Of a stretch of DNA of 64,000 nucleotides, positions 34,438-46,715 are shown in pieces. Made by a program: the position numbers and the translations under genes. Below the pieces are notes generated by a model that saw only the letters and a program-made list of their open reading frames with translations, was not told where the DNA came from and did not search any database. Numbering within the stretch: position 1 is the stretch's first letter; each line of letters opens with the position of its first letter. The stretch is from Gigaspora margarita. Lineage: Eukaryota; Glomeromycota; Glomeromycetes; Diversisporales; Gigasporaceae. The stretch is taken from assembly GCA_009809945.1 (NCBI GenBank), contig WTPW01000792.1, forward strand, positions 46,639 through 110,638. The letters run 5' to 3'.

Positions 34438-35932
34438 TAGGTTTCCAAAGTTTGATCCAGGTTTGATTTGAGTTTGATCAAACCCCAAATCAAACCAAAC
34501 TCAAACTATAAATTTTATAAAGTTTGAAATCAAACCAAATTCAAATAAAAAAAATAATCAAACTCAAACCAAATCCAAATTTTATACAAAGTTTGATTTG
34601 AGTTTGATTTGAAGTTGCAAACTAGTTTGAGTTTAAATAATATAATTTTTAAATTTTAAACAAGTTTCTTAATTTTTACTTTGTATTTAAATAAACTTGT
34701 TTAAAATATAAAAATATACAATCAATTTTTGGTCAGTCGCCAATAGTTGTTACATAGTAAAGTCTAAATTTTACTATATAAATCAATTATTAGCACTTAA
34801 GTAGACTTGTTTGGAAGACTCAACTACACATATGCTGAAAGTTTCATCAAAATAGGAGTACTTTTTATTATTTGACTTTTAATTTTAATTTTTATTGAAT
34901 ATATTTTGTTAATAAAATTTTAATCTCTTTATTGAACATAAAAATCAAAAACCAATTAATAAAAAGTTTTTCAATTTTGTTGTAAATTTTAGAGAATACG
35001 TATTTGATCTTCTAAATAAGTTTACTTAAGCAACTTTAATCAATTTACTTAGTAAAATTTGGACTTTACTATATAGCAACTTTCATTGATTGTGGGGTAG
35101 CTTATTTTCAGATAAAGATGTTTTTAGTTTTTTGACCAATAGAAGGGGTAGTTTATTTTTGGAAGTAGCTTATTTTTGGCAATATACAGTATTTATATTA
35201 CTGCATACTTCCAAAAATAAGCTACCTTTTTTGGACGATTTTGGACACAAAAAATCTGGATTGCTTATTTTTGGATAAAATTGATTTTTGGTCAATCACC
35301 AATAGTAGCTATATAGTAAAGTCTAAATTCTACTATATAAATCTATTATTTATGCTTAAGTAAACTTATTTGGAAGACCAAACTATACCTATCCTAAAAG
35401 TTTCATCAAAATATGAGTACTTTTTATTATTTGACTTTTAGTTTTTACATTCAACAAATATATTTTGTTATTAAAATTTTAATCTCTTCATTGCACATAA
35501 ATATTAAATTCCAATTAATAAAAATTTTTTCAATTTCGTTGTAAATTTAAGTTATACATATTTTGAAAGTTTACTTAAGCGACTTTAATCGATTTGCTTA
35601 GTAAAATTTGGACTTTACTATATAGAAACTTTCATCAATCATGGTTAGCTTATTTTCAGGTCAAAGATATTTTTGCATTTCTTGACCAAAAGAGAGGGGT
35701 AGTTTATTTTTGAAGGTAGCTTATTTTTGGCAATATACAGTATTCAAACTCAAACTAGTTTGCAAACTTCAAACTCAAACCCAAATCAAACTCAAATTTA
35801 ACTAAAAAGTTTGCTTCAAATCAAACTCAAATATTTTTTTTAATGCTAGTTTGAGATTGGGTTTGATTTGAAATCAAATCAAACTCAAACTTGGCCTAAA
35901 GTTTGATTTGATCCAGGTTTGTAGGAACTCTA
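34438..35932. mobile_element. hAT-type element, GTTTGATTTGAG motif family, with nested insertion
   Basis: Exact 8-bp TSD GTAGACAG (34430-34437 and 35933-35940); ends TAGGTTTCC and GGAACTCTA. Both arms consist of arrayed GTTTGATTTGA / TCAAACTCAAACC motifs (34455-34640 and 35752-35920). The middle holds a tandem duplication of another element (34722-35752). Confidence 0.88.
34722..35752. repeat. Tandem duplication of an AATAAGCTACC-family element
   Basis: Unit 1 (34722-35279) and unit 2 (35280-35752) share ATTTTTGGTCA, GTAAAGTCTAAATT, TTACTTAAGCAACTTT-type sequence and end in GGTAGCTTATTTTTGG followed by CAATATACAGTA. Each unit also has internal inverted repeats. Relatives at 38470-38830, 45195-45690 and 61990-62130. 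Confidence 0.75.
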
Positions 35933-36225
35933 GTAGACAGCTTCATGTGTTGTGATCTCTTATAACTTCTTGTGACTTTAGTTTCTATTTTTGAATAAGT
36001 AAACAATGTTGATCTTTTGAAGAAGGTATTGAAATTCCCACTTTTGGTAAAAATTTTGCAAAAAGCCATGTAGGACCAATGTGAAAAGAGTATGGGAGTT
36101 TACAAAGTGTAGAATAGTATAGAAACCAGAAGCTTGCTTCTACTAATGCTTCTACAAGTTCTTGATATATACTTCTGGCAAATATTGCAAATCTATTATA
36201 TAAAATATATTCTGAATATTGTATA

Positions 36226-36614
36226 CAGTGTTTAAAATTCAGATTCAAAATTACTTGCACAAATGCAAGTAATATACAGGTTTTATTTGTACAAAAAATT
36301 AATTGATTGCACATAAGTGCATATAAAAAATTTTTTTACTTGCACATAAGTATATTAAAAAAATTATTGAGTAAGTAAATACAATAAAATTTTTAATTTG
36401 CAAATTATTATTATATTTATTGGTTATTGTTTAACTAAAAGAGACTAACTCATCAATTAAATTAGTGCAGAATAAGAGGTTAAACTATTAGCTAATTTAT
36501 ATATATATAGTTGTCCTCCCATATAATCACCTCCTATATAATTACAAACTTTATATAATCATACCAAAATATGATACTGTTTATTTATATTAAAAATACC
36601 TTCACATGGTTACA

Positions 36615-36647
<33 letters not shown>

Positions 36648-38115
36648 TTTTATAACTTTGGCAGGTCTTGCCATGACTTTATTTATAAAGAACTTATATA
36701 ACTTACAACCCCAAAGGGCGTTACATGTATACTATTACTATAACTAATGTTATTTCAAAGCCCGACTTCACTCTGGTACTACTAACAGCACCTAAATGCG
36801 ACACGCCGCAGTGACCCCCAGAGAGGTCACACGCCGGAAGCTCCTACTGGAGCACCGAGAAGGGATTTCATATAGATGGACCGGTGACGCCACGAGTTCA
36901 TGTAGTATCATGTAGATCCAGACTTGGGCCTCACATTACGTCTTGTGACTTCAGTTATTCCAAATCGGGGTTCTGGCACGGTCCTTCACAGCCACAAATT
37001 CTCCAAATATCGGCTGCCCAATTAAGGCCTCCGTATAACATCCTGAGATGGTAACTTAGATTCCTAATTGGCCAGCTTTTTATATTTTTCGTTTTTGGGA
37101 GGAATCAAACCGGCAACCTTGCGATTTGTATCCTCGGAGCATAACCGCTATGCTATCGGCCCGGAGAACGGTTACAATTATATTATAATTACAATTTTTT
37201 AGAATTTGTTGCCCAATTTTAATAATAAAAGATTACTTTTTTACAATCACATTTTTTATACAATAATAAATGTTGTTTAGGAGAACAGAATATACCTACT
37301 ATGAAATTTTTATATAATTAGATAACTTTTTATTAGTATTGTTTTTTATTTTACTTATCTATGAATATAACTAAAAATTTTGTAATTTTATTGTAAAAAC
37401 ATAAAATAAAATTTGTATTAATGAAATTTCAATTAATTTACATAAAAATTTTAAAATAAATATATTTCATTCTTTTGAACAACTTTTTATATTGCATAAA
37501 GATTGATTTGCTTAGTATTATTTTGCTTTTTATATATAGTAGCAATCAATGCTTGTATATAAATTTTTTTTAAATAAATTTTAAGAATCGTTATATACTA
37601 TTATTAATTATTGCAATATATAAAAGTCAAAATAATACTAAACAAATCAATTTTTATGCAATAAGACAAGTTGTTTAGGAGAACAAAATACATCTACTCT
37701 AAAATTTTATATAAATCAGTTGATATTTAATTAATATAGGTTTTTTTTACATTTTTATAAAAAAAATTACAAATTTTTTTAGTTATATTCATAGGTATAT
37801 AAAATAAAAAATGTTACTAATAAAGTTATCTGATTTGTATAAATAAATAATGACTAATATTTTATTAATTATATTAAAGCTTTCAAAAAAAATAAATATA
37901 ATTGTCTAATTATTTTTTGTATATTAAAATTTTAAATTCTTGTTGCATATTATTTTTTGTGCATAAAAATTTTAATTCTTGTTGCACATTATTTTTCTGT
38001 GCAATTATTTAAATTAATTTTAAATGCACACATGCACATTTACTTATTTAGGTTTTAATGCACAAAAAAAAATACTTGCACATGTGCATCTTGTGCAAGC
38101 CAATTTTAAACACTG
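36226..38115. mobile_element. hAT-type element, family CAGTGTTTAAAATTC, TTGCAC subtype
   Basis: CAGTGTTTAAAATTCAGATT at 36226 pairs with CAATTTTAAACACTG ending at 38115. ACTTGCACA / TGTGCAAG-like motifs recur near both ends. It was later invaded by a pogo-like fragment (GTTGTCCTCCCATATAATCA at about 36511) and the SINE at 36622-37169. No TSD found. Confidence 0.7.
36622..37169 (-). mobile_element. tRNA-headed SINE, CpG-rich (young copy)
   Basis: On the minus strand the 5' end carries an A box (TAGCATAGCGG, near 37150) and a B box (GGTTTGATTCC, near 37110), the internal RNA polymerase III promoter of tRNA-derived SINEs. The 3' end runs to GCCAAAGTTATA and an A tract next to (AT)n. A 14-bp TSD GGTTACAATTATAT brackets it (36608-36621 and 37170-37183), as expected for LINE-mediated target-primed insertion. 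Body about 540 bp, with many CG dinucleotides in an otherwise CG-poor block. Confidence 0.88.
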
Positions 38116-39147
38116 GCCCTTTTATATTAGTATTTATTAGCTATATTTCAAACATCAGATAAAAAAGTTTGAAATTGGTTAACTTTTTTTGAAATGCAGC
38201 CTTTTTTAAAAAAATTTTAATTTGAACATTCTTTAAAAAACAGACCCTCTTTAAAAAAACAAAAAAAAACAAAATAGACTCTCTCTAAGAAAAAAAAAAC
38301 AAACAGGAGCTTTCTAAAAAAAAATATAAAAAACATACCTATATATTATATATTTTTTATTAGCACATTTCAAATATAAGATTTATAAAACATACCCTAT
38401 TAGCATTCTTTTAAATATACTCTTTTTGCCTATTAGCTGTTTTCAAATATAACTTTTTTATCCAATACCATATATGTCCAAAAATAAGCTACTATCTAAA
38501 ATAAGCTACTATCTAAAATAAGCTACTATCTAAAATAAGCTACTATCTAAAATAAGCTACCCTTTAATTTTTTTTAAAAATCTTAAAAAATTTGTTAGCG
38601 GTTGCTACATATAAAAGTCCAAATTTTACTAAGTAAACCTCAAAAGTGCTATCAAGTAAACTTGTTCAAACTATTGAAATACACTTATAGTAAAAATTTG
38701 GTGCATTTAATCAACTTTTTATTAGTACATTTTCAATCTTTTCAAAAACTCAATATTTTAAAAATAAGCTATCCACATTTTTTCATATAAGTTTTTGGCC
38801 AAAAAGGTAGCTTATTTTCAGATATATACAGTACTACTTTTCAAATATAACCTTTTTTAAAAAGGCTCTCTATTAGTGATTTTTCAAATATGATCTCAAA
38901 TAGATTGTTCAGGTTCTATTAGAACCTCGAGCAATCTATAAATAGCTAACAATTTTAAAAAATTGTTATATATTTCTAAAAATGGAAAAGATTTACAAAA
39001 ATTAGTTAAAAATAAGTATTAATATTACTAAATATAGAAAAGATCTACAAAAAATTAGTTAAAAATAAGCAAAAGCAAATTGTCACCCATCTATGTATAG
39101 CTCAAGGTCCTGTTCTATTCATGCAAAAAAAAAATATAAACAATAAT
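38116..39147. repeat. AT-rich DNA with AATAAGCTACC element and minisatellite
   Basis: A relative of the AATAAGCTACC family occupies about 38470-38830. At 38480-38561 it contains five tandem 17-bp units AAAATAAGCTACTATCT. The rest is AT-rich without recognised genes. Confidence 0.65.
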
Positions 39148-39962
39148 ATGATGAAGTTGCAAACAATTTTAATAGCAAATATTTGATGATATTATACTTG
39201 AAACAAAGCTAGTTCAATATATACAAAACAGACAAGCAAATCTCTACAAACAACATGATAATAGTTCTAATAGTGAAAATTTGAGAAAAGAACAAACTGA
39301 CAACAACATGCATCTAAAAAAAAGCTAATTCAATATTTACATGCCAAAAAAAAAAAAAAAAAAAATAACCCCTACTTACGACATGAAATTGTGATTTCAG
39401 CAATGGCGACTCCAAGAATAATAACTCCAACAGCTTGGTGACAACAGCTCCAATAATAATGCCTCCAGCGACAAAAAAACCAACTAAATGTCTAAAAAAA
39501 GTAAAAGGTTAGTTAAAAGCATATAAAAGAAAAAAAATTAATAATAGGAGCAATNATGATGAAGTTGCAAACAATTTTAATAGCAAATATTTGATGATAT
39601 TATACTTGAAACAAAGCTAGTTCAATAAATACAAAACAGACAAGCAAATCTCTACAAACAACATGATAATAGTTCTAATAGTGAAAATTTGAGAAAAGAA
39701 CAAACTGACAACAACATGCATCTAAAAAAAAGCTAATTCAATATATACAAAAAAAAAAAAAAAAACAAGCAAATTCCTACTAATGACATAACAAAATTGT
39801 AATTTTAGCAATAACAACTTCAAGAATAATAATTCCAACAACTTGGTGACAACAGCTCCAATAATAATGCCTCTAGCGACAAAAAAATCAACTAAATGTC
39901 TAAAAAAAGTAAAAGGTTAGTTAAAAGCATATAAAAGAAAAAAAATTAATAATAGGAGCAAT
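39148..39962. repeat. 408-bp tandem duplication with N at junction
   Basis: 39148-39554 and 39556-39962 are near-identical direct copies separated by a single undetermined base (39555). Differences include CG in copy 1 replaced by TG or CA in copy 2 (TTACGACATG versus TAATGACATA; GGCGACTCC versus AACAACTTC). Could be real or an assembly join of diverged copies. Confidence 0.85.
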
Positions 39963-40079
39963 AAAATAAAAAGATTATCTAATTATTACTAATAATTAAT
40001 TAATATGATAATCATCCAAAGTAGGATCAGAAAGCCAGAGTTCATATGACCCAAAAAATCTTACCTATACCCTGTATCT

Positions 40080-40510
40080 GTCCTGTTTTTAATAGATATT
40101 TTGGAGTTTTTTTAGAATTTGAGTGAATATAACTCTGTAACTATTAAGTTAAATTTTATAATTTTTTTATTTTAATTCTATAGATTAATAAAATTTAAAT
40201 AAAAAAAAGTTCATTAAATTTGGCTTAGTAATTGCAGAGATATCTTTGCTCAGAGTTTAAAGTATTTTGTATAGTTTGTTTTAATAGACATTTTGCTTTT
40301 TTTTAAACTTTGAGCAAAGATTTCTCATCAACTACTGGACTAAATTTAATGTACTTTTTTTATTTGAATTCCATAAATCTATAGAATTCAAAGAAAAAAC
40401 CTACTAAATTTGATTTAGTAGTTACTAAGATATCTTTGCTCAAAGTTTTAAAAAAGTCAAATTTGCAGAGGTATAAATAATAAATTTGGGGCATAAAAAA
40501 TAGAACCCTT
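40080..40510. repeat. Decayed concertina array
   Basis: Shares the H1/H2 hairpin vocabulary of 28532-29530: ATATCTTTGCTCAAAG and its complement, GAATTC...GAATTC around a poly-A/T tract, and the end AATAAATTTGGGGCATAA. Here CTTCGCTC is CTTTGCTC, consistent with loss of CG. Confidence 0.75.
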
Positions 40511-40602
40511 ATTTATATAATCTTGTATGATTACTAATAAGCTTTCTTGCTAATAACCTATTTATAAGTTACTTATAAAGCTATTTATAAAACAATTATT
40601 AT

Positions 40603-40946
40603 AAAACGCACTTATGGTGTTTTACCACCATAGGTAAATTAGATTCGCAAATCCATGTAACAAAAACAAAAAAATAAATTTTTATAAAACAAAAAATTAA
40701 TTTTGATTACTTTAGGGTTAGGGTGAGGCCTGGATTTTATCAGGCATTAGTATATACAAAATTTAGCAAGAAATTTTTTTTATTAGAGCCCCAAAGTTAG
40801 TTTCATAAGCAAAATTTTGAGATATGAATGTTTTTTTAAAAAAATAAACAAAAAAATGAAATTTTATGTTACACCGGATCTTAAATTTTGATTGGCTATT
40901 CTAATAGTCTTGTGTAACATGGTGTAAAACACCATAGGTGCGTTTT
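40603..40946. mobile_element. MITE with AAAACGCAC termini
   Basis: AAAACGCACTTATGGTGTTT pairs with AAAACACCATAGGTGCGTTT. Interior includes CTTTAGGGTTAGGGTGAGG, a telomere-like tract. It retains CG dinucleotides within the CpG-poor block. TSD not resolved. Confidence 0.75.
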
Positions 40947-41078
40947 AGTAAAACTCTTTATAAAACTATATAATAATTATAAACAATTATTGTATTAACT
41001 TTTTTATCTATAAATTACTTATAAATCTAATTATAAAATTATAAAATAGGGTCTGTGCCTTGAAAATAGGGTTCTGAG

Positions 41079-41307
41079 CAGTGTTTAAAATTCAAATTTG
41101 GTTTTATGTTCTCAAAAAGAACATTTTTAATTTCTTAATGTTCTTAGTAAAATGTTAATGTTCTTTATATAAGGAAATTAAAATTTTTTTAATATTAAAA
41201 GAATTTTTTGAATGTTCTCAAATAGAGAACATATTTTAATAATTTATGTTCTCAAAAATCATATAATGTTCTTTGAGAACACTGAGAACATTGAATTTTA
41301 AACACTG
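41079..41307. mobile_element. hAT-type MITE, family CAGTGTTTAAAATTC, GAACAT subtype
   Basis: CAGTGTTTAAAATTCAAATT at the left, AATTTTAAACACTG at the right; exact 8-bp TSD GTTCTGAG (41071-41078 and 41308-41315). GAACATT/AATGTTC is repeated about ten times in the 229 bp. The TIR matches 36226-38115 but the repeated interior motif differs. Confidence 0.93.
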
Positions 41308-41315
41308 GTTCTGAG

Positions 41316-43046
41316 GTCCCTCAAACCAAAATTGAAATTTTGTTAAGTCTTAATTTATAAAGCACAAAGTTTATTTCATGCAAGTTTTATAACTAGTTAA
41401 CTTAATATTAAAATAAGTTATAGAAGTCTAAAAATTTAACACTGAATATAATGAAAATGATAAACATAGCAAATAAATATTTTACCATCAATTTTATCCA
41501 ATAACAAAAAAGTTTTATAAAGATTATTTCTAAAATTAGCAGAAAAACAAGTTTGGGTTGTTTTGGTTATACAATCTTTATTTATAATTTATTCAAAAAA
41601 AATTTCTAGTGTCATAGAGTCTTTTCAAAGCAAAAATCCTAAATATTTATAAATTATTTAAAAATTATTATAAATATTACTTCATTTTAATAATTACAAT
41701 ATTTTTATTAAAATTTTGTAAATATAATATATTGTCTAGTGCAAAAGGATTTGCATCTCAACTAGCTCTGATTAAAATATTTTTTGTACAAATTAATTTT
41801 AATTTTTTTAATTTAAATATAATTATTAAATTATTAAATTAATAAAAAAAAATTATTTTGATTATTTTATTAATTAAATAAAAATTTTATTAATAGTAGC
41901 TTTTTTTTTTATATCAAAGTTCCTACTATAGGGATAGGTTTTTATTCAAGCCTGTAGATCAAGGGGTCCTCTTTGGCACTTGATATTTGTTACATAGATG
42001 AGGATACAACTAGCCACATGTACAACCTTTGTTGTCTAATTTAAATAGTCCACCTGAAGGTTCTACACTAGTTGCCATACCTGCAATCCAACTAGAGGAA
42101 TACTTATTTAAACCTTCTGGTTCTTGCTTCTTCTGCCAATCCTACTTGTATTACTAGTACAGCCCTCTAATATATTAGTCAGTTGAGGTCAGGCATGGAT
42201 GCTTAATAGATAGTAACTTTTTTTAAAAATATTTACTATAAAATTTACAATAGTAATTTATATATATGTATATAGTAAAAAAACAAATCAAATTATCACA
42301 CTTTAAAGCTTAATTTTTTTTCACATTAGTAATTCAATTTTACTCAAATTTAACTATATATTTATCAAATGCACATTAATACACTTTATAACCCAAGCTT
42401 ATACAACTGCATATTGGTTGCAAAATTATTAAAATATCTTTTTTTAAAAAAAATTTTTTTTTAAATATAGCAAATTATAAATAATTAATTATTAAAATAA
42501 AACAATATTAAACAATAAAAATAATACAATAAGTTAGATTAAATTCTATTTTAATTGATATTAAAATTTTTTAATAATTAATCAAAAATATAAAACTTTT
42601 ATTTAGAGTCAAAAATATGAAATTTTTTAAGAAGCAAATCTTTTTGCACTAGTCTATATATATTAATTCTAATACAAATCTAGTATATATTTTGAAATTG
42701 CTATTTTTTTTATATATATTATTATAATTTTAATTATTAATATATAACAAATATTTAAAAATATTATTATACAACCAATATTTTTAAATAAAGTAATATA
42801 ATAAATAATAGCCTAACTCTAATACTTAAAATTATTTTTAAACTATGTTTAGTAGTAGTATACTAGTTATTCTGTTTTAACTTCAAGTATTAGATAGTAT
42901 TAGAGTATAAATTGCCTAAATCTAAATAAGTTTAAATAGAATATAAAAATTTACTATAGAAATAAATACTCTTTTAAAAACTTGGTTAAAGTTTTAAAAC
43001 CTTTTATTAGTAAATTACTCTATAAAAATATATTATAAAAAGTATA
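41316..43046. other. Very AT-rich DNA with a probable decayed retroposon
   Basis: At about 41901-42215 a GC-richer segment with no CG has a T run at its left (an A tail on the minus strand, after AACTTTGATAT) and imperfect flanking TTAATAG sequences. This resembles a decayed minus-strand retroposon, but no A/B boxes are recognisable. Elsewhere nothing is seen. Confidence 0.4.
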
Positions 43047-43640
43047 TTACAGAAATAAAAGTTAGAAAGTTTAATTGATGATCTGGATAAAATCTGCACT
43101 ATTACCATATTGGGACAATAGTAAATTTTGGGAATAAGTACAATATAAACTTTTATTATATGCTGAAATCTTACAACTATGACTATAGTAAGTAATTTTT
43201 TTATTAAATTAATAGTCAAGTCAATTAATTGAAAGTTGTAGAGCTTACTAATATGTACTTAATAGTGGTTAGATTATTCAAATTGGCCCAGTATATGTTG
43301 AGATATCAATAAAAAACAATTGGCTAACTATATAAAATTTTATGTAAACAAAACTAAAAATTTTATATAGTTAGCCAATTATTTTTTAGTAATATCTCAG
43401 CATACACTAAGCTGATTTAAATGACCTAACTACTATTAGATGCATTTTAGTGAGCTTTACAGCTTTTAATTAATTGACTTGAACTATTAACTTAATAAAA
43501 AACATTTACTATAATTATAATTGTAAGATTTTAGCATATAATAAAAAACATAGTAATTTCCTTCAAATTCTTATATAAAAATAGTGCTAATTTTATTTAG
43601 ATCAGTAATTAAGTAGATAACTTCTAGTTTAAACTATAGA
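43047..43640. repeat. Large palindrome, arms about 300 bp
   Basis: The centre near 43347 is flanked by AATTGGCTAACTATATAAAA and TTTTATATAGTTAGCCAATT. The arms continue outward through TAATAGTGGTTAG / CTAACTACTATTA, GTCAAGTCAATTAATTGAAA and TTATTATATGCTGAAATC, to about 43047 and 43640. The 43007-43219 minus-strand frame is a shadow. Confidence 0.85.
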
Positions 43641-44032
43641 TATAGTAGCTATAACAACTAAAGCTAAATATAGTCAAGTCTTTTAAACACAATTCTCCTA
43701 AATACAACACCTCTTTAATTGAATAATAGAAGGCTAGCTCTATAATAGAACTTATAAAAAATGTACATTCTTTATTCTGTAAGTGCATTTTATTGGTTGG
43801 TCTATTTATAAAAACTCTTTATATAAATACATATCATATGATTATTAGCTAATCAAAATTATTATTTCTAGAATTGCTACAAATACAAAACACATAACTT
43901 ATGGACACAACAATAACTAGTATTACTAATGTACACCTAATGCTGATACTAATTTTATTTTAAACTACTGTTAAATTTATAAGTTATATATATATTGAAT
44001 TATAGCATTCTTTATCTATTAAAGCTATATTT

Positions 44033-45209
44033 TAGTGTTTCAAGCCGATTAGGCTAGCCGCTTAGCCAGCTGCTTAGCCACTTAGCCAGCTGGTAATCTT
44101 GTTAGCCGGCTAATAAGGTTATTATTAAAAATTAATATTTTAATGTAATTAATTATTTATTTACCAGTCAAATTAAATACAGGTTTTTTAAATTTATCAT
44201 ATTTAAATTATGTAATTGTATCTTTACATATCTAAATTTCGAATCTTATGAATTATATCTTTAAATTATATAAAACTTTTATATCCCAAAAATTTTATTT
44301 CGGTATTTCTTATTAATTGTTATTAGTGTTAATAAATAAGTTATACATAGTATGTATATATGTCGATAAGATTTATCGCCATAAATTTAACTAACCAGTT
44401 TTTTTTATTCATTTTCTAGTACTCTAGCTAAAAAATCCTAGATTACATGCAAGATATATTTGGTAAAAAATATGGTCTTAATTTAGCAAAGAAATAAAGT
44501 GCATGACGCATGATATTAATAAGATTATACTCGCAGGCTTAAAACCTGTTATGATAAGTGCATATAATGCTTTTACACGTTTGATGGTTTACGCCTTACA
44601 GGATACAATTTCAAATAGTACCAACTAACAGCATCAATAGATACGCAAAAGTGTTACAGGTTTTACTTGACAATGCCCTAATCATGTTTATCATTGCCCT
44701 TCTTGCCATTTTTATTATACCTGATTACAATATGAATTGCACGGTTCTAAGATTGATACATGTTTTTAAGATAAAGTTGAGTAAGTTAAATACATAATAA
44801 GTTAGTGTTCTGACCTGACAGGTCACAGGTCAGAAATTATAACCCAGGTCAAATGGATCAGGATTAGGGATAGTCTAAAATACAATAATAATAATAAAAA
44901 AAATAATAAAATAAAAAAAAAAAATAAATAAGAAAAAATAAAAAAATAAATAAGCCCATTTGATGCATAATCTGCCATATGAAGTATCAGTCAAAAGACT
45001 AATATATATATATCGACTTTGATCATTGACTTTTTATATTTTTTTGTATATTTTTTTGCGTAAAAATAAAATTTATATATATTATGACTTTGATCAATAA
45101 AAAAAATTTAAAATTTTTTATTTTATAAAAAAAAATGGCTAAGCCACTAAGCCAATAAAATTTTAATAGCTTAGCTGAGCCGGAAAATTTTAATCGGCTT
45201 AGAACACTA
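44033..45209. mobile_element. hAT-type element, GGCTAAGCC motif family
   Basis: TAGTGTTTCAAGCCGATTA at the left, TAATCGGCTTAGAACACTA at the right; exact 8-bp TSD CTATATTT (44025-44032 and 45210-45217). GCTTAGCC/GGCTAAGCC motifs are clustered at both ends. The interior keeps CG dinucleotides. No transposase frame survives. Confidence 0.9.
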
Positions 45210-45217
45210 CTATATTT

Positions 45218-46164
45218 AATATATACTGTATTTTCTTGAAAAAAAGCTACTTTTTTTGGGCAAAAAATTATGCAAAAAATCAGAAGTAGCTTATTTTTGA
45301 ATAAAATCAATTACAGATAGTTGCTACATAGTAATATCTAGATTTTACTATATAAATCAACAATTATCACTTAAGTAAACTTGTTTGAAAAATCAAAATA
45401 TAAATACTTCAAAGTTTTTATTATTTAACTTTTAATTTTTATTTCATTGAATATATTTTTTAAAAATTTTTTATTTTTTTATCAAATATAAAAATTAAAG
45501 TCAAATAATAAAATGTTCTCCAACTATACTAAAATTTTTTGTATATATTTTTTGATCTTCCAAATAAGTTTACTTTAGTAATAATAATTGATTTATATAG
45601 TAAATATTGAATTTTACTAGCATATAAAATTTGATCCCAAAAGTATATAAATCTTATGCATATTGTACCAGAGATAGTAAATAACTTTAAATAACCCAAA
45701 TGACTCAAATGACAAATGACAAGTTATTGGTCATTTCATGACCCAAATGATTTAAAAATCATTTAACTTTGGTTAATTGATTATCTAATACTTTTAGCCA
45801 AGCAAAATTGATTATTGTTTTTTATAAAATAAAATATTGCTTGATACTACCCAATAAAAATTATTACATATAATAAATAGCTGAATTATTTGATGAATAA
45901 TTGTTATTATATTTTGGCTAGATTACTAGGTTATTTCTAGACCAGTTGTAAAGCAACTTTCCAATCGAATCATAAGATCAGGTATGAATAAAGTAATTAA
46001 AAAAAACTAGACAAAAAAATAATGTATTTACTTTTTTTTTTAAAATAAAAAAAAGTTTAATAATAATAATTTACTGATTGTAAAATGATATAAATCATTT
46101 TTGGTTAAAAATTTTTTTAAGTGTATCTATTTTTGCTTATAAGCAACTTAAACTTTTTTTAAAA
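45218..46164. repeat. AT-rich DNA with AATAAGCTACC and AAATGAC-family remnants
   Basis: About 45230-45640 relates to the AATAAGCTACC elements (GTAGCTTATTTTTGA, CACTTAAGTAAACTTGTTTG). From 45669, CAGAGATAGTAAATAAC and arrayed AAATGACTC motifs match the hAT family at 27041; its right end may be near 45945. No intact TSD. Confidence 0.55.
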
Positions 46165-46180
46165 TATAAAATTAAATATT

Positions 46181-46699
46181 TTTTTCTCTTGTACTAATAC
46201 TATCACTGCCTTTTTATATACTAGTTACAACTGTAATTTGGTACATTTATACCTATGCTATGCTAATTAGTAGCACTAATTAGCTAGCCCTAAAAACTGC
46301 CCTAATATTTAGTATGCACTGAGTATTTGCTCTTCTACAAATGTCTTCAATCAGCTAACTTGCAACTGCCAGATTACCAATAGTACAGACTGCACCTTGG
46401 AATGCACTGCTAGGAGTTCATGAGAGATCTTTACTACAATTTGTAACTTTGGTTATCCAAATTGTAGTACCTAGCTATCAAATTCAATATTCAAAGGTTT
46501 TGGTTATACTGATCTATAACCAAACTCACAATTAAATCCATCACTTGACATTCTGGGTCCCTGGTTCTCATAGTGTTTTAGTTCTCTAATATGGAACCAC
46601 TTTTATAGAAATTAATATATACTACCAATGAGATTTGAACTAGCAATCTTCTGATTTGGAACCTCAGAGCATAACTGCTATGCTATCAGACCCAAGGTC
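46181..46699 (-). mobile_element. tRNA-headed SINE, CpG-free (old copy)
   Basis: The minus-strand 5' part has an A-box-like TAGCATAGCAG and a B-box-like AGTTCAAATCT. An exact 16-bp TSD TATAAAATTAAATATT brackets it (46165-46180 and 46700-46715), and an A-rich 3' end (T run on plus) sits next to the left TSD. The head aligns with the SINE at 36622-37169, but every CG there is TG, CA or TA here. Confidence 0.85.
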
Positions 46700-46715
46700 T
46701 ATAAAATTAAATATT

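Noticed and set aside
37095..37169. A tRNA gene
   Set aside because: A and B boxes are present, but the sequence does not fold into a full tRNA and is the head of a 548-bp SINE with TSD.
36226..38115. An 8-bp TSD for the CAGTGTTTAAAATTC element
   Set aside because: Flanks ATTGTATA and GCCCTTTT do not match; boundaries rest on the TIR only.
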